DNA from: Anaerovibrio slackiae
GTDB taxonomy: Bacteria; Bacillota; Negativicutes; Selenomonadales; Selenomonadaceae
DNA length: 64,000 nucleotides
Direction of reading: 5' to 3'
Assembly (NCBI RefSeq): GCF_009695585.1
Contig: NZ_VUNR01000002.1
Coordinates: 62,001-126,000, forward strand
Both the position numbers and the translations under genes were made by a program. The notes beneath the pieces were generated by a model, which did not search any database, was not told the origin of the DNA, and was given only the letters and a program-made list of their open reading frames with translations. Positions 54,073 to 62,371 of the stretch are shown in pieces. Position 1 is the stretch's first letter, and every line of letters begins with the position of its first letter.

Positions 54073-54725
54073 TACTCATCTACCTCCCATACTTCCTTAT
54101 AAATCCGCTTTGCCTCATCAGTATCCCTCTCAGGATAAAACTCACTGGCAATGCATCCATTCTTCAAAATAAGACAACCACAGTTTCCTATGTCTTCGCC
54201 AGCATAAACGCATTCAATTACCGCATCTGGAAATCTTTCCGCCAGTGCCTGAAAGATAGGGAAAGGGGCAGACCAAGGTGTTTCAAAGTAAACCTTGTTC
54301 TTCTTCCAGCCTGTACGCACAGCATTATACTTAGTCCCCCAGTTCTTGAATGTCCAGAGATACCATGATGTATCGCCATGCTCCTGCTCGTTCAGAAAGG
54401 CCCTTTCTCCCAGCTTCAGGTCGATATAGCCTTCACGCTCCAGCCTGCTTATCACATCATCGAGATTTTCTCCCTTATGCTGATACATATTCACCAGACT
54501 GCACATATTCATATCCATGCTGTAGCCATGCAGGTATCTATAAGCCGATAACGAGTCAGCCTCCTTGCCATAGCAGTCCCTCATCACCCAGTCCGGCATA
54601 GGGATGAGATTATTGAAATCAACATCTTCTTCATCACTTCTTAAACAGTCACTTACCTTCTCAACGTATTTTTCTTCAATACATAATACGCTTTTTACAT
54701 AATTTGCCACAATATCACACTCCAA
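54072..54725 (-). CDS. Api92-like protein (DUF1281)
   Basis: The 217-residue protein has the family trait of an N-terminal segment about a small conserved domain and a C-terminal ferredoxin-like block with NKVYFETPWSAPFPIFQALAERFP. Api92-like proteins are common on plasmids, integrative elements and phages; their function is not known. It sits between the nuclease and annealase genes with one-base overlaps or less, so it is probably made together with them. Confidence 0.8.
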   Translation of the reverse strand: MECDIVANYVKSVLCIEEKYVEKVSDCLRSDEEDVDFNNLIPMPDWVMRDCYGKEADSLSAYRYLHGYSMDMNMCSLVNMYQHKGENLDDVISRLEREGYIDLKLGERAFLNEQEHGDTSWYLWTFKNWGTKYNAVRTGWKKNKVYFETPWSAPFPIFQALAERFPDAVIECVYAGEDIGNCGCLILKNGCIASEFYPERDTDEAKRIYKEVWEVDE

Positions 54726-55619
54726 TCATACAGCTTTTTCCATAGCATCAGCCATGATCCTTGCTCCATAAGGACAAACCGCAGCAACCTCGCAGTAATC
54801 ACGGCACTTCCTGTCATGCCATCTTTCTCTTGATGAGCAGACAGGCGGCAGGACATGATTTTTCAATGAAGTGCGCAATACCTTTGCCTTGTGTGCAAAA
54901 TAACGCTTCAGCCATCTATCAGAAATCTTCTTTATAGGTATCAGATAAATATGTCTGTCAATCCCTCTTTCAGAAGCAAGCCTAAGATTATAATCCCGGC
55001 AGATAGCCTGAATATACATATCATGCACTTCAAATCCCTGCGCCTCCAAAAGCATACGGTAATAATTTAGCTGTACAGCCCACTCAAATACAAACCTGAC
55101 TCCATCCGTAAATATCTGCTGGCGGTACTTGGGCTGCCCCTTTTTAGCACCTGTCTTATACACTTCGCCTGTTGCTACGGATTTCCTGTAATAGCCTAAT
55201 GCCCTCATAATCTTGTAGGAACTTGTCACCTTCAAATCGCCCAACACCCCATCATCACTGCTAAGAAGCTGACCATAGAGGTCAAACTGTCCGCTGGTGG
55301 TATCATCGCGGAGCCGTTCCTCACTGAGTATCGCCCCACCTGCATACTGGTCATGAACAGCATGTACGCCCTGCCCCTGCAGTGCATAAAGAACTGATTC
55401 AGGTGATACGGCATAACCAGTCATCTTCTTCAGATAAGTTTCCCTGTTTCCCGCAATCAGCTCAGTGACAGTAGGCTGCTCCAGCTTCCTGTCAACGCTC
55501 TTTGCCACCGCCCTCAGAGTGGGCAGGAACATACATCTTTGTTCCCGTACACATGACTTCAGGCATTTTTCTACGCCAACCTTTTGTCCATTAGGACAGA
55601 TAAATTCCGTTACTGGCAT
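54726..55619 (-). CDS. Cas4-like PD-(D/E)XK nuclease with Fe-S cysteines
   Basis: The 297-residue protein has a PD-(D/E)XK core: D113 in SGQFDLYG and DLK at 128-130. Cysteines lie at both ends: C8, C19, C23 and C29, and C261, C272, C276 and C282. One N-terminal plus three C-terminal cysteines is the Cas4/AddB type of 4Fe-4S site; the extra N-terminal ones could form a second metal site. A role as exonuclease feeding the ERF annealase fits its place in the operon. There is no CRISPR array or cas gene nearby. Confidence 0.8.
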   Translation of the reverse strand: MPVTEFICPNGQKVGVEKCLKSCVREQRCMFLPTLRAVAKSVDRKLEQPTVTELIAGNRETYLKKMTGYAVSPESVLYALQGQGVHAVHDQYAGGAILSEERLRDDTTSGQFDLYGQLLSSDDGVLGDLKVTSSYKIMRALGYYRKSVATGEVYKTGAKKGQPKYRQQIFTDGVRFVFEWAVQLNYYRMLLEAQGFEVHDMYIQAICRDYNLRLASERGIDRHIYLIPIKKISDRWLKRYFAHKAKVLRTSLKNHVLPPVCSSRERWHDRKCRDYCEVAAVCPYGARIMADAMEKAV

Positions 55620-55631
55620 AATTATTCCCCC

Positions 55632-55910
55632 TTATGCTGCTGGTTCATTATTAACATTACATTTCTTTTCTTCCATAAATTCTATTTCCATATCACCAAA
55701 GATGTGCTTGCCCTCTAAATCCTGAATCCTGACATCAGCCGTACTCTTTAGCATCGCCCTGCCAAGTATAGATACCTGCATCGGGTTCAAGGTAAGGCTG
55801 ACAACTGAATCATTCCGTGGATTATTGATAGTAAGGAAAATATTCCCTTGGTATATCCTGAATGTCCCCTTGATATTGGCATAGCTTACACACTCGCTAA
55901 AGCAGCCCAT
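55632..55910 (-). CDS. Unrecognised 92-residue beta-rich protein
   Basis: I do not recognise it. The protein looks beta-rich (GTFRIYQGNIFLTINN, VSLTLNPMQVSILGRAML) and ends with a charged tail. It lies 12 bp before the nuclease gene and directly after the 55-residue gene, so it belongs to the recombination operon. A small DNA- or partner-binding protein is possible, but nothing in the sequence proves it. Confidence 0.6.
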   Translation of the reverse strand: MGCFSECVSYANIKGTFRIYQGNIFLTINNPRNDSVVSLTLNPMQVSILGRAMLKSTADVRIQDLEGKHIFGDMEIEFMEEKKCNVNNEPAA

Positions 55911-56078
55911 TTAAAACATCTCCCCATATTTTTTATCACAATCAATGCCAAAGGCAGTCTTCATGCTGATGCGCCCCATAGAAGCAAGGCTGTACTCCCG
56001 TAGCAAATAGGGAGACTTCATATTCGGCATTGCCAGCTTCAGCATTTCAGCATCACTAAAAATTTTTGCTTCATCCAT
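55911..56078 (-). CDS. Unrecognised 55-residue protein
   Basis: ATG 56078 was chosen because GGAGGCAGATT precedes it; longer in-frame starts lack such a site. The product begins MDEAKIFSDAEMLKLAMPN and is mostly helical; no family was recognised. Upstream, another short frame (56134 to 56039) has its own strong SD (GGAGGAAAC) and overlaps this start, and a GGGAC/GTCCC hairpin lies between, so translation here may be coupled to a leader peptide. Confidence 0.6.
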   Translation of the reverse strand: MDEAKIFSDAEMLKLAMPNMKSPYLLREYSLASMGRISMKTAFGIDCDKKYGEMF

Positions 56079-56183
56079 AATCTGCCTCCAAAATAAAGCA
56101 GGGACAGAGAATAATCCCCGTCCCATAAAAACATGTTTCCTCCATATAACATACACTCCTGCTAATACCATTTGTGACAGTTA

Positions 56184-57308
56184 TTATGCTGTAATAGCCC
56201 TCACAGGTCGAATAACAGGCAGTTCCTCAACTATACCTTCAGCAACATCATCACTACGGCGCATTTTCAAGGCCTTGCTTCCTACAGGAAGGGAAAGTAT
56301 CTCGCCGCCAATACGTTCAAGTTCTGTTGCCCTCTCATAGCTTGCAGACAGCTGACTTGCTGCTGTTACCGCGTTCAAGAGACCATACCTGCTGTTATCA
56401 CCGCCCATGAAAAGCTGACGGAGAATGTCCCCCCGCTCATTCTGCGTAAGCTGGAACCTGTCTGCAAGCAGCTCCACTTCCTCCACAGGATTTCCTTCCA
56501 GCCCGATACCTAAAGACTCACGCATTTTACCAACTGTCAGCATAAACTTCGATTTGTCTGCCGCAACCTTTACAGTATCCTGTACCTTCATAAAGAAAGC
56601 CTTGTCATCAGCCTGAAGTGTTTCATCTGAATAAAGTTCATAGGCTGCATCACCATCAACCTGCCTGCCGACATGATACTTGCGCTGGGAAAAATCCTTG
56701 GAAATCATACCGTTCTTGCATACAAGACGATAAATCAGCGGTTCAACCTTTACTGAGCCAAGACCTACCTCGCTGTTGCTGATGACAAACCCTGCCTGAA
56801 CCACATCACCTGGCTGTACCTCGCTTTTCATGCGCTTGTTTACTACTTTCAGGTACATGTGGCTTGGTGTAACCTCACAGCTTTTTATCTCAGCACCGCT
56901 CATGGATTTGATTATCGGCAGTACAGCTGCACACAGCTCCAAATTGTCTAGCCTTCTGTAACGGTCTGACAGGAAAGCCCTCATGCTTCCATCCAAAGTA
57001 CGAATCATCCTGCGTTCAGGTGCATCATGCAGCCATGTGTTGACATTTTCCTGCAAAAGTGCTGGCTGCTGCTCCTGCATTTTCTGATAATAGCGGTATG
57101 GAATCTGCAAGCGGCTGGCAATCTGCTGATGCGCCAGCTCACTGATACCGAATGTATGATTATTGCCCTTTATGCGCAATGTAATCACAGCACCTTTTTC
57201 ATCTGCCTTGAACTCCATATAACGTGTATCTGCCACAAAATCCTGACGGGCTTTTCTCTGCCTCTGCAACTCTGCACCCAACTGTTCCAATGTTCTTCCT
57301 GTTTTCAT
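56184..57308 (-). CDS. DUF932-family protein
   Basis: The 374-residue protein starts at ATG 57308 (GGAGGATTATC upstream). Landmarks are IPYRYYQKMQEQQP, RAFLSDRYRRLDNLEL, VTPSHMYLKVVN and ISNSEVGLGSVKVEPLIYRLVCKNGM (in parts). DUF932 proteins are common on plasmids, ICEs and phages and are often found with recombination genes; their function is unknown. It lies 23 bp behind a 26-codon frame and heads the recombination operon. Confidence 0.85.
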   Translation of the reverse strand: MKTGRTLEQLGAELQRQRKARQDFVADTRYMEFKADEKGAVITLRIKGNNHTFGISELAHQQIASRLQIPYRYYQKMQEQQPALLQENVNTWLHDAPERRMIRTLDGSMRAFLSDRYRRLDNLELCAAVLPIIKSMSGAEIKSCEVTPSHMYLKVVNKRMKSEVQPGDVVQAGFVISNSEVGLGSVKVEPLIYRLVCKNGMISKDFSQRKYHVGRQVDGDAAYELYSDETLQADDKAFFMKVQDTVKVAADKSKFMLTVGKMRESLGIGLEGNPVEEVELLADRFQLTQNERGDILRQLFMGGDNSRYGLLNAVTAASQLSASYERATELERIGGEILSLPVGSKALKMRRSDDVAEGIVEELPVIRPVRAITA

Positions 57309-57331
57309 GATAATCCTCCAATCAAACAACA

Positions 57332-57412
57332 TTATTTTTCAGTATCGCTTAACAACCAAATCAATAACTTAGCAGCTGCTTCTGCAACCGTCTTTGCAGT
57401 ATCCGTATCCAT
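57332..57412 (-). CDS. 26-residue small protein or leader peptide
   Basis: ATG 57412 has a very strong SD (GGAGGTGAG) and the frame of 26 codons ends 23 bp before the DUF932 start. The product begins MDTDTAKTVAEAAAK and continues with a hydrophobic LLIWLL run, so it may be an amphipathic or membrane-active helix. A terminator-like hairpin lies just upstream of its SD. It may be a leader peptide, a small toxin or a true small protein; only the good SD and position support it. Confidence 0.55.
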   Translation of the reverse strand: MDTDTAKTVAEAAAKLLIWLLSDTEK

Positions 57413-57426
57413 TACACTCACCTCCA

Positions 57427-57466
57427 CATAAAAATATCCCCTGCTGCATAAAGCAACAGGGGGATA
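57427..57466 (-). terminator. Hairpin with U-tract just before the small-protein SD (possible attenuator)
   Basis: The minus strand reads ATCCCCCTGTTGC, a short loop, GCAGCAGGGGAT and then ATTTTTAT. It lies 4 bases before the SD of the 26-residue frame and downstream of AT-rich promoter-like sequence (TATACT near 57480). It could end the upstream transcript or attenuate the recombination operon. Confidence 0.6.
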
Positions 57467-57552
57467 ACTATCACATATATAGTATACAAGTAAATTTTTT
57501 TATATTAGCATGAATGTACCAAACTCGTCCGTAATACCAGTCTTATAACAAT

Positions 57553-57652
57553 GTGTCCATATTGTCCGCATTGTCCATGTACATAAAATGCCAATATCTA
57601 CGCACTGCAACGCTTATTTTATAAGGCGGACAGCACGGACAATAAGGACACA
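57553..57652. repeat. 100-bp inverted 9-bp-repeat element, copy 2
   Basis: Same plan and same total length as 53247-53346. GTGTCCATA, TTGTCCGCA, TTGTCCATG (57553-57579), then TACATAAAAT; a 26-nt loop (57590-57615); then ATTTTATAAG and GCGGACAGC, ACGGACAAT, AAGGACACA (57626-57652). Loop bases differ between the copies while arms, spacers and lengths are kept. It lies upstream of the recombination operon, so the two copies bracket it. Confidence 0.8.
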
Positions 57653-57701
57653 CAGGCGGCAACATAACTGCTTTTGACGTTTCTGGTAATTGATGTCATA
57701 A

Positions 57702-58598
57702 TCAGTGTATAACCATAGCTTTTTTTAATATATCATTAACTTCCTCTACAGATAATTCACTGATGTCGGCAATATCCTCAACAGGCATGTTGTGTTTAAA
57801 CATTTTTAAAACCACTTGCGTTTCTTTTTGTAAAATTCCTTGATTGATGCCTTCGCTTCGTCCTTCCGCCAAAGCTGCCGCCCTGATGTTATTGCGTTCA
57901 ATATTCCAAACATGTTCCTGGTCAAATAAAGTAAGCATAATCTCCTCAACCTCCGTTTCGCGTTCACTCAGGTATTCCTTCAGAAGATTTCTATCACGGC
58001 ATATCCTGATAATCTCCTTTACCGCTTTCAGTGTCCTGCCATTCAATGCTACCTGCTCATTGCACACCCTGCAAAAACCAATATACTGATTGATAATATC
58101 ATCACTGTCCTGAAGGTAAATCATCTTCACCTTGGCATCTATACAGCAATCCATATCAGGGAAAAACTCATCCTTTAAGGACAATACATCAGGATGATTG
58201 ACCTTATCACCAGTGTAGATAACGTACAGCTCAGGCTTCGACATTTCTACCTTGTGACTGCCATATAGCTGAATTTGATTTGCGTTAAAGTAGTCCTGAT
58301 ATGTACTCATCAGATATATCAGGGCACGGATGACAATATTGGCAGACCAGGTGGACTGCGCTTCCACCAGTATCATCAGCTGCTTTCCCCTGACCATAAA
58401 GCCAAGGTCGTTATAAATGCCATTCAGAAGGATGGATTGCAGAGTGACAATCTCCAAATCGGCCTGAGTTATGGTTTTATCCTCCGGATGCAGGGCGTTA
58501 TATAGCTGGATAAGATATTTCTTCTTGGAAAACATATCTCGAAAAACAGTATCCTTGACGGAATGCTTCATTCTTTTCTCATCTGTCAAGCCCATCAT
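57702..58598 (-). CDS. Rpn-family PD-(D/E)XK nuclease (putative transposase family)
   Basis: The 298-residue protein has the family core KDTVFRDMFSKKKYLIQLYNAL, YNDLGFMV and MILVEAQSTWSANIVIR, in which the Asp and Glu-x-Gln form the nuclease site, and a C-terminal helical tail. Rpn proteins promote recombination in E. coli and some act in phage defence; many are of unknown use. Its two in-frame ATGs overlap. It is a single gene, not part of the recombination operon. Confidence 0.88.
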   Translation of the reverse strand: MMGLTDEKRMKHSVKDTVFRDMFSKKKYLIQLYNALHPEDKTITQADLEIVTLQSILLNGIYNDLGFMVRGKQLMILVEAQSTWSANIVIRALIYLMSTYQDYFNANQIQLYGSHKVEMSKPELYVIYTGDKVNHPDVLSLKDEFFPDMDCCIDAKVKMIYLQDSDDIINQYIGFCRVCNEQVALNGRTLKAVKEIIRICRDRNLLKEYLSERETEVEEIMLTLFDQEHVWNIERNNIRAAALAEGRSEGINQGILQKETQVVLKMFKHNMPVEDIADISELSVEEVNDILKKAMVIH

Positions 58599-58683
58599 CT
58601 CCTATACACACTATTGCCAATCCACACATACATTATATCAAAAAAGGCAGAAAAAATCATTCACTTTGTTTGAAATTTGCCCA

Positions 58684-58713
58684 TAAAAAGAACCTCCTGC
58701 CATGAGGAGGTTC
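58684..58713 (-). terminator. Terminator after the 57-residue gene
   Basis: The minus strand reads GAACCTCC, an 8-nt loop, GGAGGTTC and then TTTTT. Confidence 0.88.
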
Positions 58714-58736
58714 CAAAACTAAATATGCTTTACCAA

Positions 58737-58910
58737 TTATCTGACTTTAAAAGCTACCATATTGCTGACCTTTACGCCAATATTAATGCGCGAGCGCACC
58801 TTGGCTTTTGCTTCCATCATGCTGGTTGCCTGCACCTGGGTAGATTTGCGACAAGGCAGGGCTGAGCTGTTTGTCTTTTCTTCCCATTGTACTTTAAATG
58901 TGTGGTTCAT
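58737..58910 (-). CDS. Unrecognised 57-residue basic protein
   Basis: A 58-codon frame with SD GGGAG 8 bases before ATG 58910 and a good terminator after its stop. The product begins MNHTFKVQWEEKTNSSALPC, has a helix rich in A, K and R (MMEAKAKVRSRINIG) and ends KVSNMVAFKVR. It is basic and may bind nucleic acid. It lies 49 bp after the stop of the large membrane protein and is probably the last gene of that operon. Confidence 0.6.
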   Translation of the reverse strand: MNHTFKVQWEEKTNSSALPCRKSTQVQATSMMEAKAKVRSRINIGVKVSNMVAFKVR

Positions 58911-58959
58911 AGCTTTTTCTCCCTATTTTCTATATATTGTTAATATTCTACAAGAATAG

Positions 58960-60294
58960 TTATTTAATAATCATGCCTGGTGGCGGCGCGTCAACATAAC
59001 GTTTTACAGTTTTTCCTTCAGCTTCATCAGCAGCTTCTTGTGAATGACGCTTATTTAAACAACTTGCACAATATCTTTTAGGTCCATATAGTTTAGTTTC
59101 TTTGAATACACCACCGCATATTTCACATTTATATTGAGAAGCATAGGTACGATGAATCCACAGCTTTCCATGAGATTCTGTGAACATAACATAGTCACAA
59201 TCTGGCAAATTTGCATGAATAGTTGTCATTATATCTTGTAAAATATCTTTTGGAAAATCTGTTGCAAATAACTGACTAATATCAAAAATACTATCTTTTT
59301 TCAGTAGCTCTATTTTCTTTTTTACAGATGAAAGGTTCATAAAAGTTTTCTTAAACTTATCTTTGTCCGAAATTCTAACATAGTCAAAATCCGGCAAAAA
59401 CTTATGAATTGTTGTCATTATATCTTGTAAAATATCTTCAGAAACCCCATCCGATTTTTTTAATATTTTACCAGTATTCAAAAGACTATCTTTTTCTAAT
59501 AATTCCATTTTCTTTTTTACAACTGGGAGATTCATAAAAATCTTTATAGGCTTACCTTCATGAGAAATAGTATCGCAGCAAAGCTTTTCGTCCATGACAT
59601 TTCTATTTAAATATTTTTCAACTAATACATCTTTACACATATTTTTCAATTGATAACAAGTGGTATCTGTTTCGAATAAATTTATAGGTACTCCCTCTAC
59701 GTAAATTCCTTTGCTATCGAAAATGGTATCAAAAAAATCTGTAACCTTTTGTTCTATTTCCCGATATATACTTATTATCAAACTATCGCTTTGATAATAA
59801 TACTCACGTTTATCCCAAAGTTCTTTTTTTTGTAATTTTCCTGCTGCCACCCATGCTTCTGCCAATTGCCGAGGTGCATCTGCTGAACTTAAACGCTCCC
59901 TGATGTTATGCCCCATGCTACTCCATTTGGGTTTATATGTATTTATTTTTTCAACTGGTATAATCTTTAATTCATCAAGAGCGGCTTGAAGTGCGTTAGA
60001 TACATCCCTGGCAGCTTCTCTATTTTCCAAATGAACTATGACAGCTATATAGAAAATAGATGCACTAATCAAAAAAATGTTAGACATATCAAAATATGAA
60101 ACTGCCAACCATATTCCTGCCATTACTACTGTTGGAATTAAATGGTGGAACATCATCATGACACAACTTATAGCTATATAGAGAGGAACACCTATCGTAA
60201 CTCCTAAAATTGTTAATGCCAACTTAAGTATAAATTTTAAAACAAAAAATAATACAATTAACCCAATTATGCCTAAAATTATCTCAAAAATCAT
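58960..60294 (-). CDS. Unrecognised membrane protein with internal duplication and zinc finger
   Basis: This 444-residue protein has three to four N-terminal membrane helices (about 3-88), a charged middle, a tandem duplication (253-308 and 318-371, both with FMNL..VKKK.ELL.KDS and DILQDIMTTIH..LPD.DYV) and a C-terminal zinc finger (C390, C393, C409, C412). The repeats probably form two copies of a small domain. SD AGGGGTG precedes the ATG. It is AT-rich like the genes around it and is the largest protein of the AAA/LRAT operon. No family was recognised. Confidence 0.65.
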   Translation of the reverse strand: MIFEIILGIIGLIVLFFVLKFILKLALTILGVTIGVPLYIAISCVMMMFHHLIPTVVMAGIWLAVSYFDMSNIFLISASIFYIAVIVHLENREAARDVSNALQAALDELKIIPVEKINTYKPKWSSMGHNIRERLSSADAPRQLAEAWVAAGKLQKKELWDKREYYYQSDSLIISIYREIEQKVTDFFDTIFDSKGIYVEGVPINLFETDTTCYQLKNMCKDVLVEKYLNRNVMDEKLCCDTISHEGKPIKIFMNLPVVKKKMELLEKDSLLNTGKILKKSDGVSEDILQDIMTTIHKFLPDFDYVRISDKDKFKKTFMNLSSVKKKIELLKKDSIFDISQLFATDFPKDILQDIMTTIHANLPDCDYVMFTESHGKLWIHRTYASQYKCEICGGVFKETKLYGPKRYCASCLNKRHSQEAADEAEGKTVKRYVDAPPPGMIIK

Positions 60295-60306
60295 ACGTTA
60301 CACCCC

Positions 60307-60567
60307 TTATACTCCAAGCAGTTTTCGTAATCGTTCACATTCCTGTTGATTTATTTTGTAAAAAACCTCTCGTGTCATATTGTCAACGTAATAACGTTCG
60401 TAAAATTTATCTACATTACAAAAAATAGGGCGATTTTCATATTGTGTGCAAAGATTGGTAGTTCTGTCTAGAAAATGGCAGACGCCATCTGCATCTGCCA
60501 TTTTCTCTCCTAATACCACACGCCCTACTAATCGACAACATGCACTACACTTTTGGCATGGATACAT
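60307..60567 (-). CDS. YkgJ-family cysteine-cluster protein
   Basis: The 86-residue protein begins MYPCQKCSACCRLVG and has further cysteines in VCHFLD, LCTQYENRPIFC and QECERL. This CxxCxxCC pattern is the YkgJ/zinc- or Fe-S-chelating family; members may modify or bind metals at partner proteins. SD GGGAG lies 11 bases upstream. It sits 12 bp from the duplicated membrane-protein gene and 24 bp after the coiled-coil gene, in the same operon. Confidence 0.82.
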   Translation of the reverse strand: MYPCQKCSACCRLVGRVVLGEKMADADGVCHFLDRTTNLCTQYENRPIFCNVDKFYERYYVDNMTREVFYKINQQECERLRKLLGV

Positions 60568-60591
60568 TGTTTACTTTCTCCCTATCTCTAT

Positions 60592-61014
60592 TTAGGATGG
60601 ATCTTCTATTTTCTTTGAATCAGGATGTTCTATATCATATATAATTTTCTTTTTTTCTCGTAATTCTATCACCGCACGCTCCTTAAGATATTTCATGTCA
60701 CGTGCCATGCTTGGAGGTTCTATCTTCACCCATTCTTCTTTTCTATCTTGGAAATATAGTGCCAATTTGAGAGAAAATACCGTTTCCGTAACATAGGTTA
60801 TCGTAAATTCGCCTCCAATATATTTCAATAATTCATCAGTTTCTTTTTTTATGATCAAGGCATCAATCTTTTTTTCATAATACTCAGCTAATTCATCAAG
60901 ATCCATCCTCATCATCTTTTCAGCGATTTGTTTAAATAGCGTTTCCAAATCGTCCATAAAATTTTTTAAATTATTCTGAAACCTCTCCTGTGGGGTATTT
61001 GTTCTACGCTCCAT
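60592..61014 (-). CDS. Unrecognised 140-residue charged protein
   Basis: I do not recognise it. The first 70 residues form a charged helix or coiled coil (FQNNLKNFMDDLETLFKQIAEKMM); the second half has a few strands (EFTITYVTETVFSLKLALYF) and a Lys/Glu-rich tail. It has no signal or membrane helix, so it is likely cytoplasmic. SD GGAGGTG precedes the ATG, and it starts 3 bp after the stop of the neighbouring membrane gene. Confidence 0.6.
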   Translation of the reverse strand: MERRTNTPQERFQNNLKNFMDDLETLFKQIAEKMMRMDLDELAEYYEKKIDALIIKKETDELLKYIGGEFTITYVTETVFSLKLALYFQDRKEEWVKIEPPSMARDMKYLKERAVIELREKKKIIYDIEHPDSKKIEDPS

Positions 61015-61017
61015 CTT

Positions 61018-61380
61018 TTACACCTCCAACTTTAATTCTTTCTCAATTTCCTCTGTAATATCAGCTTCTTTACGATTAATCTTGTTTCTTATTGATGCTG
61101 GCACTTCATCTTCACTAACTTTGCGGGTAGTAGTTTCTTCAATCCACTGACCATTTTCCTTATAATATAATTTATGCATTATCCTGGATAAACGCTCCGC
61201 ACCTTCAACAATTATATCGCCAAACATTCTAGCTCCATGTGGAACATTTTTCCGTACGGAATTCCAAACCGCCCTTAATTTAGGAACAAAATCTTTTAAC
61301 CAATTAGCAATACTATCCCAATTAGCTACAATAACAACACCGCCTATTGCTAATCCTGCTGCAATTAAAAGAGGTAACAT
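61018..61380 (-). CDS. Unrecognised 120-residue membrane-anchored protein
   Basis: ATG 61380 was chosen because AGGAAGG lies 8 bases upstream; an ATG four codons earlier touches that SD. An N-terminal hydrophobic helix (MLPLLIAAGLAIGGVVIVANW) anchors it, and the rest is soluble with a Glu/Lys-rich end. The family is unknown. It lies 23 bp after the AAA gene in the same operon and could recruit the ATPase to the membrane, which is inference. Confidence 0.6.
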   Translation of the reverse strand: MLPLLIAAGLAIGGVVIVANWDSIANWLKDFVPKLRAVWNSVRKNVPHGARMFGDIIVEGAERLSRIMHKLYYKENGQWIEETTTRKVSEDEVPASIRNKINRKEADITEEIEKELKLEV

Positions 61381-61403
61381 ATATATATACATCCTTCCTG
61401 AAT

Positions 61404-62345
61404 TTAATTAGATTTTTCCATCTGTTTTTTTGCGTATTCCTCAGATACTACTCGTTTTTTAGTTACTACCATCTCCTTTTTATTTTCATTCTTGCTTTTC
61501 AATATGCCTTGCACCACCTCCTCTACATAATCATGGGAAACAAATCTATCTCTATGCCGTGCAGATTTGAAAGCCGCCATAAGAACAGCATTTTCTATAT
61601 CACTACCCGATAGTCCATCATAATCTGTTGATAACTTTTTTATATCAATATTGTTTGGCATCTTATAGGGAATATAGTTTTGCCACAGCTTTACACGGCA
61701 CTCATAATCTGGCAACTCAAAACGAATATGCCGAGATATTCTTCGCATAAAAGCAGAATCAAAATTCTCAATGAAATTAGTAGCAAAAATGATGAAATCC
61801 TGATAATCATTTAGTAACATGAGCATTACAGAACGTGTCTGGTTTACACTAACATCTGTTGCATTAGACATATTTGTTACCCGACGGCTCAGTATAGCAT
61901 CCGCTTCATCAAAAAAGATAACACTATGGGTATCTTTAGCCGTTTGAAACGCCTTTCGAATATTTTTAGGTGTTTCACCAACATATTTGGATTCTAAATC
62001 TGCATAATTTACTATGAGAATTTTGCGTCCAAGATAATTAGCAATTGCATGTGCTGCCATAGTTTTGCCTGTTCCTGATGGACCATACAGATTTATTCCC
62101 ATCCGCTTTGAATATTTGTGGGTAATTTCCAGCCCCCAGTCTTCAAAAACAACTTTGCTATTATGTGCATAATCTGCTACATCAAGTATCTGCTCTTTAA
62201 CGTTTGATGGCAAAATAATGTCATCTAACGTGTACTTAGGTTCTTCTACAAAAAAAACAGGCCCATTGTTTCTAGTATTTTTTTGCACACTTTCAGTATT
62301 ATTGGCTACAGCACTTTTAGTTTCATTTTCCTCTCTTCGCTTCAT
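61404..62345 (-). CDS. AAA+ ATPase (FtsH/Vps4/spastin-like core)
   Basis: The 313-residue ATPase has Walker A GPSGTGKT (88-95), Walker B FFDEAD (144-149), sensor 1 FATNF and the arginine region FMRRISRHIRF. The N-terminal 40 residues are a low-complexity leader, and a basic tail ends the protein. There is no protease domain, so it is probably a remodelling or unfolding ATPase working on operon partners. ATG 62345 follows GGAAGTGGG; the frame one step upstream starts with TTG. Confidence 0.93.
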   Translation of the reverse strand: MKRREENETKSAVANNTESVQKNTRNNGPVFFVEEPKYTLDDIILPSNVKEQILDVADYAHNSKVVFEDWGLEITHKYSKRMGINLYGPSGTGKTMAAHAIANYLGRKILIVNYADLESKYVGETPKNIRKAFQTAKDTHSVIFFDEADAILSRRVTNMSNATDVSVNQTRSVMLMLLNDYQDFIIFATNFIENFDSAFMRRISRHIRFELPDYECRVKLWQNYIPYKMPNNIDIKKLSTDYDGLSGSDIENAVLMAAFKSARHRDRFVSHDYVEEVVQGILKSKNENKKEMVVTKKRVVSEEYAKKQMEKSN

Positions 62346-62371
62346 ATACAACCCACTTCCTATTTTACTAA

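Noticed and set aside
53247-57652. The 9-bp repeats as a CRISPR array
   Set aside because: Units are only 9 bp, directly adjacent, and arranged as inverted arms; there are no spacers. The Cas4-like nuclease alone does not make a CRISPR locus.
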